Origin: Candidatus Peribacteraceae bacterium | GTDB taxonomy: Bacteria > Patescibacteriota > Gracilibacteria > Peribacterales > Peribacteraceae | Assembly (NCBI GenBank): GCA_018062585.1 | Contig: JAGORY010000020.1 | Span: forward strand, 1 to 12,166 | Reading direction: 5' to 3' | DNA length: 12,166 nt | Shown: positions 6,318 to 12,166 of the stretch, one piece after another | Position numbering within the stretch: position 1 is the stretch's first letter | How the letters are laid out: each line of letters starts with the position of its first letter | The notes under the pieces: generated by a model | Told to the model about the DNA's origin: nothing | Seen by the model: only the letters and a program-made list of their open reading frames with translations | Database searches by the model: none | Program-made: the position numbers and the translations under genes

Positions 6318-6362
6318 TTTCTGCCCTTTCTGCCTTTTCTCCCCTTTCTGCCTTCTTCGCCC
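6318..6362 (+). repeat. Tandem 9-mer x5 (TTTCTGCCY) before the oxidoreductase start
   Basis: Units are TTTCTGCCC, TTTCTGCCT, TTTCTCCCC, TTTCTGCCT and a degenerate TCTTCGCCC, ending exactly at the GTG start (6363). The array is all pyrimidine apart from the G in most units. It takes the place of a ribosome-binding site. Read in the downstream frame it would encode (FLP)4 then SSP. Confidence 0.85.
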
Positions 6363-7079
6363 GTGCCCACCCCCGCCTACACCATCACTTGTACAAAAAA
6401 GTTGCTCATTGCTCCGGGCGTCTACGAGCTGCGTTTCACGAAGCCTGAAGGCATGACATTCAAGGCGGGGCAGTTCGTGCTCTTCGATGTGCCGCTTGCG
6501 GAAGATCCCGCCGACATACAGACGCGGGCGTACTCCATCGCGTCGGCGCCCTCCGAGAATGATCTTCTTTTCGGCGTGAAGCTTAAGGCGGGCGGCCGTG
6601 CCAGTACGTGGATCGAAATTATTTTGCAGGAAGGTGCATCCGTGCGCATGCAGGGGCCGTTCGGTCTTTTCCTCCTGAGGGAACCCGATCCTGCTCACGT
6701 GTTCGTCGCGACCGGTGCCGGCATCGCGCCGTTTCGGAGTCAGCTGAAGTGGATGCTGGAGGAAAAGAAAGACACACGTCCGATGCATCTACTCTTCGGT
6801 GTGCGGCATCCGGAGGATTTCTTTTGGCTCGAAGATTTTGAGTTTCTCCAGAACATGCACGCGAACTTCGTGTTCCATCCGGTCCTGAGCGGCGACGATG
6901 AATCCTGGACCGGGCTCAGAGGCCGCGTGCAGATGCACCTACCGCGCATTCTCAAAGACCACCCCGAAGCCGGAATCTACATCTGCGGCGCGCCCGAGAT
7001 GGTGAAAGACGTGAAGGAGACATGCCTCACGGATTTTGAGATTCCGAAGGTGAGACTGCACGCGGAGGGATATATTTAG
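6363..7079 (+). CDS. FAD/NAD(P)H oxidoreductase, ferredoxin-NADP reductase family
   Basis: This 238-aa protein has the two-domain FNR fold. The FAD-binding barrel (about 1-105) has RAYS at 55-58, the FAD signature, and GPFG at 98-101. The NAD(P)-binding domain (about 110-238) has FVATGAGIAPFRS (114-126) and YICGAPEM (206-213). It transfers electrons between NAD(P)H and a one-electron carrier via FAD. Its position after carA suggests PyrK, the electron-transfer subunit of dihydroorotate dehydrogenase, but PyrK's C-terminal four-Cys [2Fe-2S] segment is absent. The only Cys are residues 10, 208 and 221. A free-standing ferredoxin/flavodoxin reductase is therefore likelier. The start is GTG 6363, directly after a pyrimidine repeat and without Shine-Dalgarno. 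The gene is in the same frame as carA, with only one stop codon between them. It ends 50 nt from the convergent purN. Confidence 0.88.
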   Translation: MPTPAYTITCTKKLLIAPGVYELRFTKPEGMTFKAGQFVLFDVPLAEDPADIQTRAYSIASAPSENDLLFGVKLKAGGRASTWIEIILQEGASVRMQGPFGLFLLREPDPAHVFVATGAGIAPFRSQLKWMLEEKKDTRPMHLLFGVRHPEDFFWLEDFEFLQNMHANFVFHPVLSGDDESWTGLRGRVQMHLPRILKDHPEAGIYICGAPEMVKDVKETCLTDFEIPKVRLHAEGYI

Positions 7080-7086
7080 AATGAAA

Positions 7087-7148
7087 AGTGAAAAACGAAA
7101 AATGCTGATTGGATTCTGTTTTTCACTTTTCACTTTTCGTTTTTCACT
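7087..7148 (+). repeat. 15-bp inverted repeat with TTTTCAC units at a convergent gene junction
   Basis: AGTGAAAAACGAAAA (7087-7101) is perfectly inverted as TTTTCGTTTTTCACT (7134-7148), with a 32-nt loop. The loop and right arm are made of short tandem units: TTTTTCAC, TTTTCAC, TTTTCG, TTTTTCAC (7119-7147). It lies between the convergent oxidoreductase and purN genes and could stop transcription from both sides, but the stem is A/T-rich. The right arm encodes the last purN codons. Confidence 0.75.
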
Positions 7149-7744
7149 GTCTGTGTTTCTGGAAGCGTCATTTCCCCCGTCTCAATCATCTGCAGTACCT
7201 TCGGATACCATACGCACTCCAGCGTTTGTACGCGTTCTTTGAGAGACTGCACGGTATCGTTTGGAAGAACCGGGCAGGATTTCTGCAGCAGGATTTTTCC
7301 GGTGTCCATGCCTTCGTCGATGAGATGGATCGTCATGCCGGATTCTGTGTCTTTCGACGCTAGCACCGAGTCATGCGCGTGGGCGCCCGGATGCTTCGGT
7401 AAGAGTGACGGATGCACGTTGATGATCTTGTTCTTCCACGCGCTTACGAAACTGGGACTCAGAAGCCACAGCCAGCCCATGCAGGTTACGAGGATTTCGT
7501 GGCCTCCCGCAAGTTTCCTGACCGCAGTATCAATGCGTTTGTCGTAGTCCGCTCGCGCCTCGCCTTTCTCCATCGGGACTATTTCCACCGGCAGATCGAA
7601 CTCTTTCGCGCGCGCCACACAGCCGCGTTCGGCTTTGTCACTGACGAGCCCAAGGCACTCAGCGCTGAGAGAGCCTTCCTTGATGCTCTTCAAAACAGCT
7701 TCCTGAACCGTGCCGCGCGCCGAGGAAAGGATGACGAATTTCAT
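7130..7744 (-). CDS. purN: Phosphoribosylglycinamide formyltransferase
   Basis: PurN moves a formyl group from 10-formyl-tetrahydrofolate to glycinamide ribonucleotide, the third step of purine synthesis, in the cytoplasm. The 204 aa match the usual length. The formyltransferase core is INVHPSLLPKHPGAH (108-122) with Asn109 and His111, then TIHLIDEGMDTG (138-149) with Asp147. These are the family's Asn/His/Asp catalytic set. The N-terminal phosphate-binding loop reads SSARGT (7-12) where most PurN have SGxGSN, a divergence that leaves some doubt about the exact substrate. The last residues (VKNEK, TGA) are encoded by the short-repeat array at 7119-7148. Its start lies 12 nt after the cofE-like stop, so it is the last gene of a minus-strand operon. 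No Shine-Dalgarno is evident. Confidence 0.88.
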   Translation of the reverse strand: MKFVILSSARGTVQEAVLKSIKEGSLSAECLGLVSDKAERGCVARAKEFDLPVEIVPMEKGEARADYDKRIDTAVRKLAGGHEILVTCMGWLWLLSPSFVSAWKNKIINVHPSLLPKHPGAHAHDSVLASKDTESGMTIHLIDEGMDTGKILLQKSCPVLPNDTVQSLKERVQTLECVWYPKVLQMIETGEMTLPETQTVKNEK

Positions 7745-7756
7745 GGTAGGAGAATA

Positions 7757-8506
7757 TCAGGCTTTCAGAATTCCGCTGAACAGATCCTCCGCGAGATCAA
7801 TGCCTGGGACCCAGTTCGCAAAATCGGAGCAGGGGATACCGGAATCTCGGATGATGGCGGCCGGAATCGACTGATCCGAATTTCCCATGACCGCGTTTGC
7901 GGCTACAGCCAGCTGATCGGCGACCGCTTCTTGGGTCATACGCAGTGTCTTCCGGAAGAGATCGTGGTTCCCGACTTCGCTTCGCAGAGGATCAATGCCT
8001 GCACATGCAATCGCAAAAGCTGTGACACCGAGGCGACCCGGAACACAGGATGAATCCGAGATGATGACAGGAACGCCGAGTTTTTTTGAAAGAATTTTCG
8101 CTGATACGACGGGATCAACGGGCCAGCCGATAGCAGAACCTTTTTCGATATTCGACTGATCGGCTCCGGCGTTGGGACACAAAATCCTGCCGCTCATGCC
8201 GCTTGGATGCAGCGCGGTCAGAAGGACGTGTGGTGATACTCCGACGACACTGCCGTGCATGCGCTCGGTTTCCCGCAGCACGAACTCGGTAAACCGCGGG
8301 TCCTGATTGCACTGCGTGGAAAGTTGCAGCGCTTCCGGAGACAGAATGATATCCGCAAGCTTCACGGCAGCATCTTCCGTCAGGGCGACGACTTTCGATG
8401 AAATGACGACGATGTCATCTTTCGAAATACTCGCGCTCTTCAGAATTTCTCCGGCGAGATCGGAGTCACGCGAAAGCCGTGGGGTCGGGACCGGAAGGAT
8501 CTGCAT
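7757..8506 (-). CDS. cofE: CofE-family gamma-glutamyl ligase (coenzyme F420-0:L-glutamate ligase-like)
   Basis: This 249-aa protein matches the CofE family (COG1478), GTP-dependent enzymes that add L-glutamate to coenzyme F420-0. The N-terminus (MQILPVPTPR) and DIVVISSKVVALTEDAAVKL (31-50) are typical. The metal/GTP region has CPNAGADQSN at 110-119, and ISDSS at 149-153 provides another acidic ligand (Asp151). AIACAGIDPL (165-174) and ADQLAVAANAVMG (196-208) also fit. The usual RPWRxG after the SDT motif is altered to VPGRLG (155-160). No other F420 gene is in the window and F420 is not expected in this kind of bacterium. The gene sits 15 nt after a membrane-protein gene and 12 nt before purN, a folate-dependent enzyme. 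A folate gamma-glutamyl ligase role is therefore possible (inference). Family assignment is firm, substrate is not. Confidence 0.85.
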   Translation of the reverse strand: MQILPVPTPRLSRDSDLAGEILKSASISKDDIVVISSKVVALTEDAAVKLADIILSPEALQLSTQCNQDPRFTEFVLRETERMHGSVVGVSPHVLLTALHPSGMSGRILCPNAGADQSNIEKGSAIGWPVDPVVSAKILSKKLGVPVIISDSSCVPGRLGVTAFAIACAGIDPLRSEVGNHDLFRKTLRMTQEAVADQLAVAANAVMGNSDQSIPAAIIRDSGIPCSDFANWVPGIDLAEDLFSGILKA

Positions 8507-8521
8507 GGCCGCAGTATACCT

Positions 8522-9211
8522 CTACTCGTTTTCACCCCAGAGCGGCACGAGCGTCTGTTTCTGTACGAGAACCACTTTATTCGTGACCCCGAGTGTCGCG
8601 AGATCGATCGTCTTCAGGTCGATCGCGGCAGTCGATGCGGACACCGAATCGAAGAACACGGCGGAGGGCGCTTCTGGCATCAGGAGTTTCATTCCAGCTT
8701 TGCCGGGCAGTTTCCACTTGGAGAATCCGAAGACAGGAATGTCCTGCGTGACATCCTTGAGGTCTGCGCCTGTCACTTCGGTGCGGCTCCAGTTCGAGGG
8801 GAGATTGATGTGTATCGTTTCGCTCGACTGGTTGGTGATGGAAACGTAGCCGGCGCTTTCTTTTCTCGCGAAGAGGATCGACATCGAGAGCGGTCCGTCG
8901 TGCTCGAGACCGATCGTAACTGGGACTGCGTCTTCGGCATCACCTTGGAGTGTCGAGAACGTGTTCCTTTCGATGACGCCAAGAAGAAGCATCACGCAGA
9001 TCGCTGACCCCGCGATGATGGCATGCATGCCAAGATGTAGATTGCGCGCTGGCTTTGCAGCGATCGGAGTCATCGTGAGAGTCGGTGCTTTCATCGGTTT
9101 CACAGCTTTCACCGCTTTGACCGATTTCACCGCCGCTGGCTTGCGGACTGGCATCGTTTTTTTCACGATCTTTTTCACGGTCTTTTTTGCGGAGGGCTTT
9201 TTGGAGGGCAT
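8522..9211 (-). CDS. Single-pass membrane protein with histone H1-like basic tail
   Basis: I recognise no family. The 229-aa product has a strongly basic Lys/Ala/Pro/Val N-terminal tail (1-57), with units such as AKKTVKKIVKK and VKAVKAVKPMK, resembling bacterial H1-like sequences. One transmembrane helix follows at about 60-80 (LGMHAIIAGSAICVMLLLGVI). A C-terminal domain of about 150 residues has alternating hydrophobic/polar beta-like character (for example YVSITNQSSETIHINL) and no Cys. Positive-inside rules put the basic tail in the cytoplasm and the domain outside. The tail might touch nucleic acid or acidic lipids (inference). A GTG start at 9250 is possible, but ATG 9211 has AGGA at 8 nt spacing and is preferred. 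It is the first gene of the operon with cofE and purN. Its role in that operon is not evident. Confidence 0.75.
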   Translation of the reverse strand: MPSKKPSAKKTVKKIVKKTMPVRKPAAVKSVKAVKAVKPMKAPTLTMTPIAAKPARNLHLGMHAIIAGSAICVMLLLGVIERNTFSTLQGDAEDAVPVTIGLEHDGPLSMSILFARKESAGYVSITNQSSETIHINLPSNWSRTEVTGADLKDVTQDIPVFGFSKWKLPGKAGMKLLMPEAPSAVFFDSVSASTAAIDLKTIDLATLGVTNKVVLVQKQTLVPLWGENE

Positions 9212-9219
9212 GGATCGTA

Positions 9220-9223
9220 TCCT
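9220..9223 (-). promoter_or_regulatory. Shine-Dalgarno deciding the membrane-protein start
   Basis: AGGA on the minus strand lies 8 nt before the ATG at 9211. The in-frame GTG at 9250 has no comparable site. The site is short, so support is moderate. Confidence 0.5.
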
Positions 9224-9315
9224 AGCGTGTCTTAGCTCTGCGTCACTCACATGTGCTTGCTCTCTTCCTCACTCAAGTATGCATTGATAGAAAGTCACAC
9301 TCGTGTCCTAACTTG

Positions 9316-9344
9316 CTGACGAAAAATCCCGTTTTTGGTACAAT
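9316..9344 (+). promoter_or_regulatory. Extended -10 promoter positioned for leaderless transcription
   Basis: CTGACG (9316-9321, 4/6 to TTGACA) is followed by 17 nt and TACAAT (9339-9344, 5/6), with TG at 9336-9337 forming an extended -10 (TGGTACAAT). Transcription would begin at about 9351-9352, which is exactly the ATG at 9352. Confidence 0.7.
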
Positions 9345-9351
9345 GAGCGTG

Positions 9352-9705
9352 ATGGATTTCAACCCGCATTCTCTGCACCAGATTCTCACTCGCATCCGCG
9401 AACAGATGCGTTGCCCGCAGTGTGGCACGCGTGTTCCGGTGGATTTTCCGGCAATCAAAATGGCTGGAGACAGTTTTATGCTGCTGCAACTGAAGTGCGA
9501 GAGCTGCACCGCGTTCATCGTCCTGCACGTCAACCTCGCTGATCAGACTGTGTCAGCAGAGATCACGAACGAACAGAACGCGCTTCTCAATGCATCGTCG
9601 ACTCTCTCTTTGAGTGAGGATGAGATGAAGACCCTTCGTTCCGCGCTCGGCGCATACGAAGGTTCGTTCCAGAATTTGTTCAAAGAGTTCGGCAAGACCG
9701 CTTAA
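9352..9705 (+). CDS. Small zinc-ribbon protein, probably leaderless
   Basis: This 117-aa protein has two CxxC pairs (Cys21/Cys24 in RCPQCGTRVPV and Cys49/Cys52 in KCESCTAF) with 24 residues between them, a classic zinc ribbon. A short helix precedes it (1-20). The C-terminal third (88-117) is an acidic/helical tail beginning SEDEMKTLRSAL. Zinc-ribbon proteins of this size bind metal structurally and often contact nucleic acid or protein, but the sequence does not show which. There is no signal peptide. The frame is open upstream to 9253, and an ATG at 9343 is in frame, but it overlaps the -10 box. ATG 9352 coincides with the predicted transcription start, so it is chosen. The gene is divergent from the membrane-protein operon. 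Its stop overlaps the stop of the convergent glycosyltransferase gene in TTAA. Confidence 0.8.
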   Translation: MDFNPHSLHQILTRIREQMRCPQCGTRVPVDFPAIKMAGDSFMLLQLKCESCTAFIVLHVNLADQTVSAEITNEQNALLNASSTLSLSEDEMKTLRSALGAYEGSFQNLFKEFGKTA

Positions 9706-12164
9706 GCGTCGATGATCGCGGAGACGAGTGATCCGATTTTTGCAGTGCCGTATTGTTCACGGATGACGAAGGAGCCGTGGGCCGCTTTCACAAGCGCTTT
9801 CGCACGGTCGCCGCGAATATATTTGAGCGTATGAGCTGCATCAGTGATGTTCGCTTCGCCCCACACCGTTCCCTTTTCATATGGTCCGACATTGCTCTCG
9901 AGAGTCATGGGCGTGAAGGCGACAGGGAAACCGGTGTCCACCGTGAGAAAATCGGTGCAGCCGCCGAACGCGGTAGCCACCGTCGGAACAGCGAGCGCCA
10001 TCGCTTCGGCGATCGTGAGGCCGAATCCTTCCGAACGGTGCAAGGACACGTAGCAGTCGCTCCCGCCGATGAGACCGAGGAGTACAGGTCTCGGAAGATA
10101 CGTTTCATGGAGCTTGACGTTCTTGAATCCCGCAATCATTTTTCGCAGCCGATTCCTTTCTGTCGGGAAATCGTCCGCGTGCGAACCGACCACGAGGAGC
10201 TCGGCCTTCGGGTCGTCACCGAACGCTTCGCGAAACGCACAGATTGCAGCTTCGGGATTTTTGCGTTCGACAAAGCTGTAGAAATCGAAGACGAAGAGAC
10301 AGAGGAATGAATCTTTCGCGAGACCAAATGCAGTACGGTCCAGAGCACGCTTGCCCGTGACGTCGACGACGTACGGCATAACGGTGACCGGAGCATTCAC
10401 GTATTGTTTTAGGATATCGGCCGAGTAGGTGCTCGGTGCCCACACTTCAGAGAACAAATCGAATCCTGAGGCGTACTTCTTCGGGAACTTCGATGATTCC
10501 CAAGGTAGTGCCGCGATGATGCGCTGCTCGCTCCCGATGACGAGCTCGGTGCACTGCACGATGTCACCGATCTCCTGCGCGCCGCCAGCGATGACGATGG
10601 TGTCGTACCAGAAGAGACGCTTGAGTGGCGTCACGATGTCCTGGCGTCCCGGGGCGGTGCGACTATCAATGTGTTCGTGCGGAATGTTTGCTTTGTCCAA
10701 AGCTTTCACGAGGTCCCGCGCAGCTTGTCCAACACCGTTCTCGGCACCTTTTGCGGAGATGACGGTAACACCATGCGGGCGCTTTTCCGTGATCTGCAGG
10801 CGGAAATAGGGATAGCCCAGAACACCGTCGGAGCGAGGCTTTAAACGATAGAAGAGTTTTTTACCGATGATTTTTTTCACCGCGCGGGTGAGTATCTGAT
10901 ACGGCCAAAATTCGTGACGCAAACCCGTAAGGAATTTCAGCGAGACGCGCACCTTCTTTTTACGGAGGTCGATTGTGCTCAGCCGGTGCGTAAGCTCGGG
11001 GTCTAGCGACAGTTCGCGCTTGCGCTCGGTGAGTATCCAATACGCGAAGTCGTCACAATTCTTGCTGATGGGATCCGGGAAGCGCGCTTTCGCGTGGAGC
11101 GACATGCGCCAGATGGACAAGTGCAAGTTCGTGATGGGTGAACCAGGAAACACCGGATGCATGATCCAGTGGTAGAAGTTTTTACTCCGGACGTCGTGCG
11201 GTTTCGGGAATGTGCGCGGACCTTGGGTTTCCTCGTAGCAGCGGCGCACGGTTTCCGAGATGCGCACACCGTTTTCGAAGAGATCGTAGAGATAGGGAAT
11301 TTTCTTCCATGATCCATAGTCGTTCTTCGTGAGTTCGCTCCGGTATTCCTGCAGGAGCTCCGCGAGCACCGGCTGATCATCGAGGCGGTATCTGTTCTGG
11401 TGCGCCGAGATGACGTTCTCGTCCTCCATACGGAATCCGCTGAAGTGATAGAAAGCCATCGGCTCGTCGCCTGCGAAGATGATGTCATTTTTTTTCGTGA
11501 GAGGACGTTCGTGAATATTCCAGTGCGAAACGTTCCACCCCTTTTGTTTGATAACGCCGAGCGTATCGCAGAAACTTACCCAGAGGTCGAGCCATTTCTG
11601 ATCGCCGAAGAGTCCTTCGTACGGCCTGTAGTAGCCTTCTTTCCGTAGTTTCCCATCAAGCCATTCCATCGTGCGTTCTGTCTCTTCACATCTGCGCGCG
11701 AGGACGAAGCCGCCGTTGAGTGAACCCGCCAAGATAAAATCTTTGTCACTCGGATGACAGTTGTCGTCTGGAAGCGGTTCGCGGATGCTGACACAGATAG
11801 AGAGTGCGTGATCATTAAGCCACTGGTCGGCTTCGTGAAGTCGTCCCGTGAAATAGAGATCGGAATCCAGAAAGAGGAGACGCTCGGAATTCTTCTTCCT
11901 CATAAGGTGAAGCATAAAGGCCGGTCGGAGCGACATGCTCATTTCGTATGCGCTGTAGAGCATGCGGAGCGTATCGAGTTCTGTTCCCATGCCGAGGTCT
12001 TCAGCAAATACCGTTTCCCACGGCTCTTTCGAGAGATCCAGTCCTTCAGGCTTATCAAGCAGTAGCACGAAGAATCGACCCTCGGGGTGGTATTTCCGGT
12101 ACGACTTGATCATCGTTCGCGCAAACGGAATGTAGTTTCGGGAGATGATCGTGCAGGCGTCCAT
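9702..12164 (-). CDS. Two-domain glycosyltransferase: GT-A-like domain fused to GT4-like domain
   Basis: The 820-aa product joins two sugar transferases. The N-terminal part (about 1-300) begins CTIISRNYIPFARTMIKSY and has LLFLDSDLYF with the DxD pair Asp100/Asp102, as in GT-A enzymes that bind a nucleotide sugar through a metal. Residues 300-460 are an uncharacterised basic linker. The C-terminal part (about 465-820) is GT-B/GT4-like: FDFYSFVERKNP at 626-637, then HRSEGFGLTIAEAM (709-722) with the EX7E pair Glu712/Glu720 and a typical PTVATAFGG. There is no signal peptide or membrane helix, so it acts in the cytoplasm or at the inner membrane face. It probably builds a capsule, O-antigen-like or glycan-decorating polysaccharide (inference). 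Only two bases of upstream sequence are present. The ATG at 12164 fits the family's usual N-terminus, but an upstream start cannot be excluded. Confidence 0.85.
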   Translation of the reverse strand: MDACTIISRNYIPFARTMIKSYRKYHPEGRFFVLLLDKPEGLDLSKEPWETVFAEDLGMGTELDTLRMLYSAYEMSMSLRPAFMLHLMRKKNSERLLFLDSDLYFTGRLHEADQWLNDHALSICVSIREPLPDDNCHPSDKDFILAGSLNGGFVLARRCEETERTMEWLDGKLRKEGYYRPYEGLFGDQKWLDLWVSFCDTLGVIKQKGWNVSHWNIHERPLTKKNDIIFAGDEPMAFYHFSGFRMEDENVISAHQNRYRLDDQPVLAELLQEYRSELTKNDYGSWKKIPYLYDLFENGVRISETVRRCYEETQGPRTFPKPHDVRSKNFYHWIMHPVFPGSPITNLHLSIWRMSLHAKARFPDPISKNCDDFAYWILTERKRELSLDPELTHRLSTIDLRKKKVRVSLKFLTGLRHEFWPYQILTRAVKKIIGKKLFYRLKPRSDGVLGYPYFRLQITEKRPHGVTVISAKGAENGVGQAARDLVKALDKANIPHEHIDSRTAPGRQDIVTPLKRLFWYDTIVIAGGAQEIGDIVQCTELVIGSEQRIIAALPWESSKFPKKYASGFDLFSEVWAPSTYSADILKQYVNAPVTVMPYVVDVTGKRALDRTAFGLAKDSFLCLFVFDFYSFVERKNPEAAICAFREAFGDDPKAELLVVGSHADDFPTERNRLRKMIAGFKNVKLHETYLPRPVLLGLIGGSDCYVSLHRSEGFGLTIAEAMALAVPTVATAFGGCTDFLTVDTGFPVAFTPMTLESNVGPYEKGTVWGEANITDAAHTLKYIRGDRAKALVKAAHGSFVIREQYGTAKIGSLVSAIIDA

Positions 12165-12166
12165 GG

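Noticed and set aside
6363..7079. Assignment of the oxidoreductase as PyrK (dihydroorotate dehydrogenase electron-transfer subunit)
   Set aside because: The position after carA suggests it, but the C-terminal four-Cys iron-sulfur segment of PyrK is missing and the protein ends soon after YICGAPEM.
7412..8053. 213-codon open frame on the plus strand across purN and the cofE-like gene
   Set aside because: It overlaps two recognisable enzymes on the other strand and has no family features or ribosome site.
4491..9110. Similar KPMK-coding DNA in the exported protein and in the basic membrane protein
   Set aside because: The match is short and lies in Lys/Pro-rich low-complexity sequence, which is enough to explain it.

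Overview
The window looks like chromosome from a bacterium with compact, tightly packed genes and moderate GC content. Several traits fit a Candidate Phyla Radiation (Patescibacteria) genome: large lineage-specific proteins, a small RxD-type coiled-coil protein, pyrimidine-rich tracts or no Shine-Dalgarno before several starts, and a probable leaderless gene. Peribacteria/Peregrinibacteria-type lineages are a reasonable guess, but this is inference and no marker gene is present. UGA is used as a stop (upstream fragment at 64-66, purN, cofE), so the UGA=Gly code of Gracilibacteria is unlikely. No tRNA, rRNA, CRISPR array, transposase or phage gene was seen. No gene-free stretch reaches 300 bases; the longest, 4576-4842, holds a promoter and a hairpin-rich leader.

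Region 1 (1-3835, + strand) has the tail of an unknown upstream gene, a 664-aa coiled-coil/disordered protein, and a 573-aa protein with a C-terminal transglutaminase-like Cys/His domain. The last two are probably co-transcribed. Region 2 (3913-4806, - strand) has an exported 220-aa protein that shares a 27-residue block (18 identical) with the 664-aa protein. It has a good sigma70-type promoter and a leader of about 195 nt with up to five consecutive hairpins. These three proteins are the best candidate here for an undescribed, possibly surface-associated system.

Region 3 (4843-7079, + strand) has a small coiled-coil protein, carA (glutaminase subunit of carbamoyl-phosphate synthase, first step of pyrimidine synthesis) and an FNR-type FAD/NAD(P)H oxidoreductase. 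Region 4 (7130-9211, - strand) is a likely three-gene operon: a membrane protein with a histone-H1-like basic tail, a CofE-family gamma-glutamyl ligase, and purN. PurN uses 10-formyl-tetrahydrofolate, so the CofE-like ligase may act on folate rather than F420. Region 5 (9352-9705, + strand) is a small zinc-ribbon protein with a promoter placed for leaderless transcription. Region 6 (9702-12164, - strand) is an 820-aa fusion of two glycosyltransferases, probably for a surface polysaccharide.

Three different short tandem repeats lie within 1.6 kb: a 7-mer x5 inside carA, a 9-mer x5 between carA and the oxidoreductase, and a 7/8-mer with a 15-bp inverted repeat between the oxidoreductase and purN. 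All calls come from reading the sequence; no database search was possible.
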